A stretch of DNA of 64,000 nt from Zeugodacus cucurbitae (lineage: Eukaryota; Arthropoda; Insecta; Diptera; Tephritidae). The position numbers and the translations under genes are program-made. The notes under the pieces are model-generated. The model was given only the letters and a program-made list of their open reading frames with translations, ran no database searches and was not told where the DNA came from. This document shows positions 42,401 through 48,713 of the stretch, one piece after another. How positions within the stretch are numbered: position 1 is the stretch's first letter; every line of letters begins with the position of its first letter. The DNA lies in contig NC_071668.1 of assembly GCF_028554725.1 (NCBI RefSeq), forward strand, positions 77,222,719-77,286,718, in the 5' to 3' direction.

Positions 42401-45400
42401 TAACGTAGATGCAGTTTTCTGGAACTATCATATAATTATCCGAAGCGATATATGAGCTATAATCTATACTTCCATGAGTAAATTCTGCTCATAATGTCCG
42501 CTATCTATCAATATCATATCAAGAATGAATCTTATTTGAGTAATAACGAATTATGAATTAAGGGAGCTGTTCCCCAAGAACTATTCTCAGGAGGTTTTGA
42601 ATTTTCAAATTCTATTTAACTTCTTTGGAGTATATTTTATCGAAATATTTTTCGATTTGCAGAGTGTAAAACTAAAAATTTTCTTGGTCAAGGCTCTCCT
42701 ATATTGAAAACAAATGGGAATTTGGAACTAAAGTACTTGCATTTAATACCTTTGTATCACACTGTATATGAGAGGTCTTTAATATTCCTTGGCCAATTGT
42801 AATATTGAAATAACAATAAAAATCATCTTTGACAAACCGTCAGTCAGCAACAACAACGTAGTAGTGTTTTCCAATAAATGTTTGTATTATTGAAAAATTA
42901 TTCCAAACCATTATATTCAACTGGTGTTCAATATGAATGCCTACTTCTTTATATGTTACATGAAACCATAAAAATGTTTGAATGTCATATGGCAAATTGG
43001 CCAATAAAGCGATATCGACGCATTCAATGAGCCGCAACATACAACAACAACAACCACAACAATAACATTGAAGTCGCTAGTCAAGCCGAAAAATGCACGA
43101 AACGGCAGGAAAATTAAAAAAACTGTATTCTCATACGTGTGTGTGTCTGTTTGTATCGGAGTATGCAAATGTAAATATCTTGTCATGCACCGATTACTTG
43201 TAGATGCAGCGATAATCTATTGCAAATTCACAAGTAAACATAAACTGACTAAAGGCCAAATTGTGTTGACGTCAAAAATGCAACTGCCGACCGGCCGACG
43301 GATCGATCGCACGGTGTTGGCTGTGCCGCTGGTCAAAATGAAAAATGTGTAAATACCGGTGCACTGCCACCGGGCGCCAACAACAACAATTACAGTAATA
43401 TTATTACAATCAACCACTATACAACAAGCGCAACAACAACAACACCAACAACTTACAGTAATAATAAAAATTTCAGACAAATTATCAAATACAAACAACA
43501 ATAATAACTTCAACAGTGGCGGCGGCGGTGCTAGTTTTAGTGCTTAAGTGGCTGATGATAGATAGACGGAGACACGGTCGAACGGATGGACGAACGCATC
43601 TAACGTGTGAGCGTCGGCGCAGTCGGATGTGTGAACAGCCAGACAGCTGAGCTGCACAGTGGCAGAGGAGGAGGAGGAGGAGGAGGTGGTGTCACACACG
43701 CGTCGTTAAATGGCCACTGAAGCTGCCGTTTTCGTAATGTGTTTGAGTGGCACTAAAAGTTTCTCGCGAAAAAAACGTGTCATATTAGTTAGTTTGTTGT
43801 TGTTGTTGTTTTGCTTGAAAATCTCAAGTGTGCGGTCGTTTGTGCGGACAAGCTTAGTTAGACGTGAGAGTATCTACCGCTGTGGAATACTAAAAATGCT
43901 CATAAAGTTAACTATGTAAACAAACCATTTTTCGGTGTCCCCGGCAATTAGCTAAATGCTTGGAAATTGTTTTTTTGTCTTTTTTCTAGATATTTCAAAT
44001 TCGGAAAAAATTCCTTTACCGCTTGGTGTGAATTTGTTGAATATGCGATTGATTGCTCTAAAATGTGTGAGTTTCCTTTAAGCTTGTTGCTGTTGTAGAG
44101 TCATAAAACATTCTTTAAATTATTTTGAGAAGTGCTACCGAGTTGATAGTTCATGGCCCTATAAAAATTTCGGTTCGTTCCGGTAATGGAGACCCAACTG
44201 CAGTGGTAGCTGTAGTGATCATTCTGAAGTTTAGTAGAAATGATAGAGCATACAATTGTATGAGTTAGTTACAGGCTAGTTCGGCATCAAGGTCTGACGT
44301 AATCGATGTTGCAAAGAATCACCTTTACGAGAGAGAAGATAATCTTATAATTAGGTCTACAACTTTGCTTCCGCCGTGTTTTTTTTGTAAAGGCTTTTTT
44401 TGTATAAAAATGGTTACAAAATGTTATTCAAAATATTGCTCGTCGTTAGCTACTACTTTTGACCATCTTTCTGGCAGCATGTGTATTCCGTGCAAATGTC
44501 GAGAATTCGGCTCAAAAAGTGACATTTTTTCAGTTGAGAATAAGTTTGGGATGCAAACAGATCTCTACAAATATTTTGTTGTGTTAATGTTGACACAAAT
44601 GTCCAAGATCGATATAAAAAGATTTAATCGATTTAATCGACCAGTGCTTGACCCTAGAGACATCTATTGGAAAACGGCAGAAGCAAAGTTGTAGACCTAA
44701 TATTTGTCTAATATTCGTAAAGTTGGATAGTTGGAGCTCAGTCTGAGTCGTCTAATAGTTCATAAAATCTCTATTGCGTCCTAAGTAATTCAAATTTATT
44801 TTATTTTGCGTATTCCCGAATTTCACACCTAAATTTCTTACTTCCTATACCATAATATTTTTACAACTTTTTTCTTTATTCGATCAACCCATGTTAGTTG
44901 CCTGACTTATCAGCTGACCTCACCTACATTTGCTCTGTACCAAACAGACCTAACTGTGCAGACGAGTGTTTCAGGCGCTCAAGTTTGGCGTGTGGCTCAG
45001 AGAACATCACTTTCTACGCATTTCTTTGCTTGCGTTTATAAATCACAACAAGCAACAACAATTTAACTGCTGTTAGGTTGTTAAGTGTATCTATGAAGAT
45101 GTAAATTGCCGGCAAACATACTGTGTGATCTCACTGATTAATTTGTTATGTGTGTGTGGAGTGGATCAAAGTGCAAATGCGGAGAATAAAATGCATTTAT
45201 CCACACGTTGGTGAGACATTTGTGAACTGTAAAAATAGGCATAGATCATTTTTTATGTGCGATTTATTTGCCATAAAACACAGATAGCGGTAATAAATTC
45301 AGCGATTGCGTGAGTGATCGCGCATTGTGTGCGTGTACAAAGAAATTTTCGTGTTCTTTGCGATTTTATGCGAATATTTTTATGACTCCTATTTGTGTGT

Positions 45401-48400
45401 AATAATTGTAACGCTTCATTTGATGTTCCTAGATTTTTTTCTAACTTTTTGGAAAGGTATACTATATATAAACCATTAATACTTCTAGTCTTCGAATTCG
45501 GTAGCGCTTCCTGCTGTGACGCTTGAAATGCATACATTCCCCATTCGGAGACCGTTTATGTAAATTTCGGTAACCCAACATCTATAGTCCATAGTTAAAC
45601 TGCCTAAATTATGAATGAATAAATATGCGTATTTATAATCTATCTTTTAATTATGCGCGGTTGAGTGCCGAAATTAACACTCTTAATTAAAATGACAATA
45701 CGTGTGCGCGCAAGGTACCCCCATTGTCCCACCTAGTATTATAAGGCAATAAATTAGGCTGAAACCAAAAAAACCGTCATTAATATTTTATAATAGTTTT
45801 CGCAGGCAATAAATGAAAGTATGCTACACAAATACAGCGCCCATGAAAAGCTATAGAGACATCATTTGTGTAGATTTATGTCGGATTTCAAGGGCTCCAC
45901 TCGCCGGGCTTCGCATTAAAGCCATTAAGTTGTACATGTTACATTTTATGGGCGCTCATGTTTAACATAAGCTCGGCATTTGTTAGGAAATGTTGATTTC
46001 ATTGATAATGATCTTGCCACGCCAGATTTTAAGCTACTTGTCATTTAATTATAACTAAATCAATTTTCAGAATACGCACAACATAAATTGAAGCGCTTCT
46101 TGACAGTTCAGGTTTCGTGAGTCTTTAATATGCTAATAGTTTGCTCTATTCAATGGCTAAGCAAGATTTATTGTATATCTTTGTGAAACTGCAGACCATC
46201 GCTAAACGCCGTCGATTTTAGTACGATTTGTGTTAGTTTTTAAGTCGTGTTTTTTTTCTATTCAAACAACTTATGTACGAACATAATTTTAGAAGATTTC
46301 ATTGACAACATACACAACTACAATTTTGAATCTGAATTTGAAAAGCTTTTGGGCGGTTGAAAATGTTGGAGAAGCTTTTGCTGGCTTACTTGGTGAGTTA
46401 ATATCTAAGTTATAATTAAATAATATATATAGTATATTTATATATATGTATTATATTTTTGAAAAAGGAAAGGTAAGTCAAGATCTTAAAAGCTTTACCT
46501 GACTATTAAAAAAGCTTTGTACTAACTTTTGTTTCGGTTGAAAGCTCTTCTTCATAATAAGCGTTAACTCGAATAGTTATTGTGTTTCGAACCTTGTATA
46601 AATCCTATCTAATCTCAACTCAGTCGTGGACGATTAGAACACTGCAACACTGCGATATGAGCTACATAACTTCGCTAAACTTTTCTACTAAGAACAAAAG
46701 CTCAATATAAATATCGTTTTTCGATATAATAATATCTTTTATCGTTTATATCTTTTTTCAATTCTTCCAGGCCGTCCATGCCACTGGCATTATCACTGGA
46801 CTCTCGGCCAACAGCGGTTCAGTCAGCTGCGGCGGTTTGATTTGTCGTCCAATTACGGGTATATTTACGCGCGATCCATTACCGGAAGACGCTTATGTGC
46901 ACGTGGCCACAATACCAGCGGGATCTTCGAATATTTCTATAACCGAACTGGGAAACAGCATAAATTTACTGGGTATGAGCATAATTTGCTAGAAATAATT
47001 CGAATTTGTTCGACAACTTCATTACACATATTACTCTCTTGCAGTGCTGCGTACACCCGATCAAAAATATATATTTAATGGCGATAATGTGGCTTCAGAT
47101 AGTGGCGCCTACGAAGCAGTGGGTGCGGTTTTCGACTATCATCGCATCGATGGACTACAGCATGGTGCTGGTGTAACCGAATGGATTACTTGCTTGGGAC
47201 CCATAAGGGACATGTTAGAGTTAATGGTGGGTATTATACTACTTAAATACTTAATATGTTGCTTATTGAAGCCTAATCTTGTCTGCAACAGATATATAGC
47301 AGGTCAACGAACCCGGGCATCAAGTATGAATATCTGCTGCCTATAACATCGGACTCCGAGGAGAATGAGTTGTCAGTGGAGAGTGAAGGTTTTCTGAAAA
47401 ATGGACCGGAAGAAAGTTTTGCCAGCAATTCGCGTTCGGGTCGTCGACGTCGCTTCAACTGGAAGGTGGTTGGCTTCAGCGCATGCTCTAAAACCTGCGG
47501 TGGTGGCATACAGACACCAATTGTACGCTGTGTGCGCGAGAATCCCATTCGTTACTATTCGCAACGCCGTTGTATGCATTCGGAGAAACCAATGCTTAAT
47601 GAAAATCTACTGCGTTGCAACACACAACCTTGCCCCGCTTATTGGCGCATAGAGGACTGGAGCGAATGCCATTGCCAGCAAGGCGAAGGTTATCGCGAGC
47701 GTGATATAAGCTGTGTGCAAGAGCTCGCTTCCGGCATTGTTATACACGTGGACAACTCAGCATGCACCGATGAGATGCCCAATCCGCGCAAACCATGCGA
47801 CTGCCCAAAGACTCGACGTCGATCACATGCTGCACGCTATCGCACGGCACATGCAGGCGCCAACGGTACGCAGCATCGTGGGCGTGACAAGAATGACAAA
47901 TCCGGCATTTGGCTAATGTCCGATTGGAACCAATACTGTTCGGCCGATTGTGGTGCAGGTGTTGAGTATCGTACGATTTTCTGCGATCGCACAAAGCCGA
48001 ATACTGAGCGCTGTGACTCGCGTACCACGCCTGAGATCACGCGCCCATGTGAACGAGAACGTGATTGCGAAGTGGGCGAATGGTTCGCTGGACCGTGGTC
48101 ACCATGCAATGGAAACTGCTTCAATCTGACACGCAGTCGCCTGGTTTATTGCATACACAATCATGAAATAGTGAAGGATGAGGATTGTAAGCCGGAGCTG
48201 AAGCCACAATTGGTGGAGAATTGTTTGCACGAGGAAGTGGAATACTGCGGACCTCGTTGGCATTACTCTGAATGGTCGGAGGTATTTTGAAAAATTATTA
48301 TATTTGGGAGAAGTATAATTCTATGAGCTCTTTTCTCTTCTCTGTTTGGTTTAGTGTTCGAAATCGTGTGATGGTGGCACTCAGCGACGTTCAGTCAAAT

Positions 48401-48713
48401 GTTTGGAGTACGATGAACGCGAAGCGGCAATGCGCGAATCGGCTAAGTGTCGGTACTCGCTGCGCGAACCGATCTATCGCAGCTGTAATACGCAAAGATG
48501 TGATGGTAAGTTATATATTTGAAGAAGTGTTGTTTTTGATAATGTTAAGTCAAAAAAATTAATATTTCAGAACCCCATTTGGAGCTGTTGCAGAATGATG
48601 TGGCGGTCTCCTGCGTGGACGAGTTCAACAACTGTCAGTGGGCCGTCAAGGCGAAGCTCTGCAATTACGATTATTACAAGCAAAATTGCTGTTACTCCTG
48701 CGGTGCTGCCTAA
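2286..48713 (+). CDS. loh: ADAMTS-like secreted matrix protein (lonely heart-like), full-length form
   Basis: Secreted extracellular-matrix glycoprotein of the ADAMTS-like/papilin group, lacking any protease domain. In Drosophila, lonely heart organises the collagen-like matrix around the heart. Coding exons read: 2286-2355, 5332-6128, 22012-22090, 22253-22355, 23202-23359, 46771-46972, 47045-47226, 47292-48281, 48355-48505 and 48571-48713; all junction phases agree. Order of domains: hydrophobic signal segment (exon 1), a Thr-rich mucin-like stretch (about 5500-6030), thrombospondin repeat 1 (WGNWGKWSDCSRSCGGG), cysteine-rich region ending CVDGVCK, ADAMTS spacer (46771-47350), five further thrombospondin repeats, and a C-terminal PLAC domain with closely spaced cysteines (NCCYSCGAA). 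At least 957 residues. The initiator exon is not found. The join from 23359 to 46771 is phase-compatible, but the expected GCD motif at that point reads HATG, so a missed exon or separate genes remain possible. Confidence 0.82.
2530..3010 (+). mobile_element. Decayed LINE remnant (RNase H end)
   Basis: One frame near 2570-2620 reads CEADELARLGTTL, the usual end of a LINE RNase H domain. Further on are pieces resembling the conserved tail (VRTLVGVL near 2785, then FIKTTGWF near 2900, in shifting frames), the same tail type seen at 42.0 kb. Frameshifts and stops throughout mean a long-dead copy. Confidence 0.55.
4251..4269. repeat. (TG)n microsatellite
   Basis: Nine uninterrupted TG units in the loh intron. 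Confidence 0.9.
7171..8442 (+). repeat. 1.2-kb dispersed non-coding repeat, copy A
   Basis: Begins ACAAGTAAGGAAAGGC and ends near GCGAGGGTATAATAAA. The same sequence recurs at 19513-20703 (+) and 30451-31610 (-). TATACTCTCGCAA at 7212-7224 faces its near-perfect inverse TTGCGAGGGTATA at 8423-8435. The interior has shared phrases such as GTCGAGTAGTTCCTGAGATA and a GGACAGACA cluster, but no conserved open frame. I recall similar repeats starting AAGTAAGGAA as very abundant in other flies. Class not settled; a non-autonomous DNA element is my inference. Confidence 0.75.
9190..9385. repeat. Degenerate tandem repeat, period about 97 bp
   Basis: CTCATTTGAAAAA, an ACTTCCTT-type word, a run of TAATTA and ATTGATTAATCGGA occur in the same order twice (from about 9190 and again from about 9287). 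Confidence 0.5.
10620..10628 (+). promoter_or_regulatory. TATA box of the first nested gene
   Basis: TATAAATAG, followed about 30 bases on by a TCTCAATT initiator-like word near 10655, and then the ATG at 10714. The spacing fits a TATA-driven, strongly regulated gene. Confidence 0.7.
10714..11544 (+). CDS. Secreted three-repeat helical protein, nested in loh intron
   Basis: Two exons: 10714-10764 (MSKFFLAALLCVAACAQ, a signal peptide) and 10855-11544, with a phase-0 intron of 90 bases directly after the signal. Product 246 residues, highly charged, predicted almost all alpha-helical, with no cysteine after the signal peptide. I see three internal repeats of roughly 65-75 residues, each with a helix rich in K/E, a word such as HKANLEKLI or FKADIEKSI, an EAD-type turn, and an F-x-x-YL-x-x-K end (FNQYLHKK, FQEYLKKQ, FNYLREKY). 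Codon use is strongly biased to G/C third positions, suggesting high expression. A TATA box lies upstream and AATAAA at 11664. Same family as the genes at 13.9 and 16.3-18.0 kb. Family name and function unknown to me; a secreted, perhaps tissue-restricted fly protein is inference. Confidence 0.88.
11664..11669 (+). terminator. Poly(A) signal of first nested gene
   Basis: AATAAA 120 bases after the stop codon. Confidence 0.7.
11670..13851. other. AT-rich spacer between nested genes
   Basis: No supported gene. AT-rich DNA with TAATTA runs. There is no clear TATA box for the next gene; CAATAAAA near 13748 is the only candidate at a sensible distance. Confidence 0.6.
13852..14703 (+). CDS. Secreted three-repeat helical protein, second nested gene
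   Basis: Exons 13852-13905 (signal peptide MLWQKLLLINLQIILALQ) and 13972-14703, joined in phase 0 immediately after the signal, exactly as in the gene at 10.7 kb. Product 261 residues, acidic, helical and free of cysteine. Three diverged copies of the same roughly 70-residue unit can be traced: EKYAVELEQLLALYLKAA to FMAYLNLQYD; LAEEIEKVLPAYESALK to ELWQLIDAE; FAPMLRDSLNVVEAAL to FRRYLDYKI. The third repeat also keeps the FFKEFL helix seen as FFDGLL in the first gene. Poly(A) signal at 14758. Clearly a diverged paralogue in tandem; function unknown. Confidence 0.87.
14758..14763 (+). terminator. Poly(A) signal of second nested gene
   Basis: AATAAA 55 bases after the TGA stop. Confidence 0.75.
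15608..15633. promoter_or_regulatory. 26-bp palindrome with CRE core, copy 1
   Basis: TGACGTCA at 15617-15624 (the consensus CRE/ATF site) is flanked by TAGCTAT and its inverse ATAGCTA, making an almost perfect palindrome. A second copy lies 71 bases downstream. Regulatory use is inference. Confidence 0.5.
15680..15704. promoter_or_regulatory. CRE-core palindrome, copy 2
   Basis: TGACGTCA at 15688-15695 inside a near copy of the first palindrome (CTATGG before, ATAGCTATA after). Each copy is followed by a similar word (GACTTTGTTTGAGG and GTCTTTGTTTAAGG), so the whole block is an imperfect tandem duplication. Confidence 0.5.
16251..18016 (-). CDS. Secreted single-repeat helical protein, antisense nested gene
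   Basis: Minus-strand gene: exon 1 18016-17966 (MANKLQTFLLSVLLLQQ, signal peptide), exon 2 16580-16251, phase-0 intron right after the signal as in the two plus-strand paralogues. Product 126 residues, with two cysteines early in the mature part (DPDCK and SEKCSS). The body carries one copy of the family unit: YRNFFANLL, then EQFAAELQELYNLVSSAL (aligning with EKYAVELEQLLALYLKAA of the second gene), ending LEDYLTMKG. It is shorter than its relatives and may be a cut-down or ancestral-like member. The 1.4-kb intron is swollen by nested MITEs. TATA box at 18090-18083. Function unknown. Confidence 0.82.
16991..17760. mobile_element. Non-autonomous DNA element (MITE) with GGGTGTT ends
   Basis: AGGGTGTTGTTTT at the left faces AAAAACACCCT at the right. 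No open frame. It is interrupted by a Tigger-like MITE at 17319-17530. A related fragment lies at about 22515-22680. It sits in the intron of the antisense nested gene. Confidence 0.6.
17319..17530. mobile_element. Tigger/pogo-like MITE, nested
   Basis: Ends CAGTGGAACTTCC and GGAAGTTCCACTG are exact inverses, flanked by TA on both sides (17317-17318, 17531-17532), as expected for pogo/Tigger insertion. The interior repeats TAACTCGAA-type words. It is inserted inside the MITE 16991-17760, so it is the younger of the two. Confidence 0.75.
18083..18090 (-). promoter_or_regulatory. TATA box of antisense nested gene
   Basis: TATAAAAG on the minus strand, 67 bases before the ATG, giving a start site near 18055 and a short leader. 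Confidence 0.65.
18091..22011. other. loh: Last part of the 15.9-kb loh intron
   Basis: AT-rich with (AT)n near 18549-18570, an A-rich tract at 19380-19515 directly before repeat copy B, and (TG)n runs near 21369-21388 and 21660-21680. It ends at the acceptor TTCTTCACATAG (22011). No gene seen. Confidence 0.65.
19513..20703 (+). repeat. 1.2-kb dispersed non-coding repeat, copy B
   Basis: Same start (ACAAGTAAGGAAGG) and end (AAGAGTATAAAAAG) as copy A. Inverted ends at 19554-19566 and 20687-20699. It carries a short GGAC tandem (20528-20545) where copy A has fewer units. Confidence 0.75.
22515..22680. repeat. Fragment related to the 17-kb MITE
   Basis: TGAGTATTGGACCAAACTAA at 22519 matches 17132 onward, and the similarity continues, decaying, for about 130 bases. 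Located in the loh intron between exons 22355 and 23202. Confidence 0.5.
23444..23601. mobile_element. Tigger/pogo-like MITE, second copy
   Basis: CAGTTGAACTTCCATAACTC at the left and GAAGTTCCACTG at the right, flanked by TA dinucleotides (23442-23443, 23602-23603). About 54 bases shorter than the copy at 17319. Confidence 0.7.
24020..24250. repeat. Inverted-repeat cluster with TTAACATTTTCTG words
   Basis: CAGAAAATGTTAAT near 24032 is inverted as ATTAACATTTTCTG near 24180, and partial copies (TTAACATT, AACAGCAACATTTC) fill the middle. Probably a decayed foldback element just before the alternative loh exon. Confidence 0.4.
27090..27545 (+). mobile_element. LINE 3' coding remnant
   Basis: Reads VLRYGAEAWTMSTSDETTLG, then FERKILLKIYGPQ and RRRWNDELYELY, later QRLRWLGHLVRR and EEWRAFIDSA. 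This is the standard end of many LINE reverse-transcriptase proteins (the YG-x-E-x-W ... RRLRWLGH pattern; RTE/CR1-like by memory). Frame changes between blocks show that it is dead and 5' truncated. Confidence 0.7.
27960..28480 (+). other. GC-richer block, possible 5' exon or promoter
   Basis: CG-rich DNA stands out from AT-rich surroundings. A 92-codon open frame (28015-28293) is Arg/Ser-rich and looks like a by-product of base composition. Such blocks often mark 5' leaders and promoters in fly genes. No decisive signal, so function is inference. Confidence 0.3.
30451..31610 (-). repeat. 1.2-kb dispersed non-coding repeat, copy C
   Basis: Minus-orientation copy of the repeat at 7171 and 19513: it begins TTTTATACTCTCGCAACAAA and ends CCCTTCCTTACTTGT. 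It aligns throughout, including the CTACTCGACAGATTTC block near 30875. Confidence 0.75.
33015..33197. repeat. Two-unit tandem duplication, about 91 bp each
   Basis: TTAGCTTT, GAAGA-TT, CCAAGTTGAAGGTA, GTTAACATA and TAGATTTCCA occur in the same order twice. Confidence 0.6.
33367..33700 (+). mobile_element. MITE, TTAGGTCTAC family, copy 1
   Basis: Starts TTAGGTCTACAACTTTGCTT and ends in a mutated inverse (GCAATGTTGTTATCCTAA). Flanked by TA on both sides. 334 bp. Shares its interior with the copies at 36024 and 44351, including GATTTAATCGATTTAATCGA. Confidence 0.75.
36024..36348 (-). mobile_element. MITE, TTAGGTCTAC family, copy 2
   Basis: Left end TTAGGTCTACAACTTTGCTT, right end its exact inverse (AGCAAAGTTGTAGACCTAA). 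The interior is in opposite orientation to copies 1 and 3. 325 bp. Confidence 0.8.
36349..37286. other. AT-rich intron stretch
   Basis: A-rich DNA with a (CTA)n run near 36460-36475 and (CT)n near 37181-37195; nothing else seen. Confidence 0.6.
37287..37805. mobile_element. Harbinger-like MITE with TAA target duplication
   Basis: Ends TGCCCGGTTTCACAGTTCG and CGAACTGTGAAACCGGGCA are exact inverses, and TAA lies on both sides (37284-37286, 37806-37808). A 3-bp TAA/TTA duplication is the mark of PIF/Harbinger insertion. 519 bp, with no transposase frame. Subterminal CTTAAG words are also inverted. Confidence 0.8.
41740..42411 (+). mobile_element. 5'-truncated LINE: RNase H end and 3' UTR
   Basis: Open from about 41740 to the stop at 42299-42301. 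The frame reads WVPGHRGIVGNCIADKLARE (the RNase H signature H-x-G-x-x-GN-x-x-AD), then VLTGHCPMGTQAVRLGI and a C-x2-C...H-x4-C knuckle (CQSCME, KHFLLSC). This order is typical of I/Loa/Jockey-group LINEs. The following 3' UTR (ACAATGGACAGC ... GAGATCTGCC) also appears inverted at 62099-62185. The reverse transcriptase is missing. Confidence 0.8.
43050..43920 (+). promoter_or_regulatory. Promoter-like GC/CA-rich block, candidate 5' leader of short loh isoform
   Basis: Departs from the AT-rich background: CAA repeats, a (GAG)n run at about 43664-43686, and words such as GACGGAGACACGGTCGAACGG. It lies 2.4 kb before the alternative signal exon at 46363 and could supply its non-coding first exon. 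Open frames here are repeats or short. Inference only. Confidence 0.3.
44351..44700 (+). mobile_element. MITE, TTAGGTCTAC family, copy 3
   Basis: Terminal inverted repeats TTAGGTCTACAACTTTGCTT and AGCAAAGTTGTAGACCTAA, 350 bp. It keeps the longest open frame of the three (44365-44694), which shares DIKRFNRFNRPV with the other copies; it may descend from a coding element. Confidence 0.8.
46293..46392 (+). other. loh: Alternative first coding exon of loh
   Basis: Acceptor TAATTTTAG at 46292 (or a transcription start nearby), ATG at 46363, donor TTG|GTGAGT at 46392/46393. Encodes the hydrophobic start MLEKLLLAYL. Used only by the short C-terminal isoform. Confidence 0.6.
46363..48713 (+). CDS. 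loh: loh short C-terminal isoform with its own signal exon
   Basis: ATG at 46363 opens a ten-codon exon (MLEKLLLAYL) ending at a GTGAGT donor (46393), phase 0. It joins 46771, where AVHATG supplies a plausible signal-peptidase site, so the two exons together make a complete signal peptide. The 5' leader probably begins at a TTTTAG acceptor near 46292 or further upstream. The protein, about 565 residues, has the spacer (C-x-G-G-x-x-x-C, then a beta-rich stretch with YVHVATIPAGSSNISI), thrombospondin repeats 2-6 (starting near 47455, 47641, 47909, 48077 and 48255) and PLAC. The gene may be transcribed from an internal promoter in the 23-kb intron. It could also be a separate gene, but the exon phase allows both uses. 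Confidence 0.75.

Larger units (their letters stand above)
24427..46292 (+). other. loh: Large loh intron, transposon-rich
   Basis: Part of the 23.4-kb intron 23360-46770. It holds a LINE remnant (27.1-27.5 kb), a GC-richer block (27.96-28.48 kb), repeat copy C (30.45-31.61 kb), a tandem duplication (33.0-33.2 kb), three copies of a MITE, a Harbinger-like MITE, a LINE 3' end (41.7-42.4 kb) and a promoter-like block (43.05-43.92 kb). Other stretches, including 34.3-35.9, 38.0-41.7 and 44.7-46.3 kb, show nothing I can name. Confidence 0.6.

Noticed and set aside
44365..44694. 109-codon open frame as a host gene
   Set aside because: Lies inside a MITE with terminal inverted repeats; related frames recur in the other two copies.
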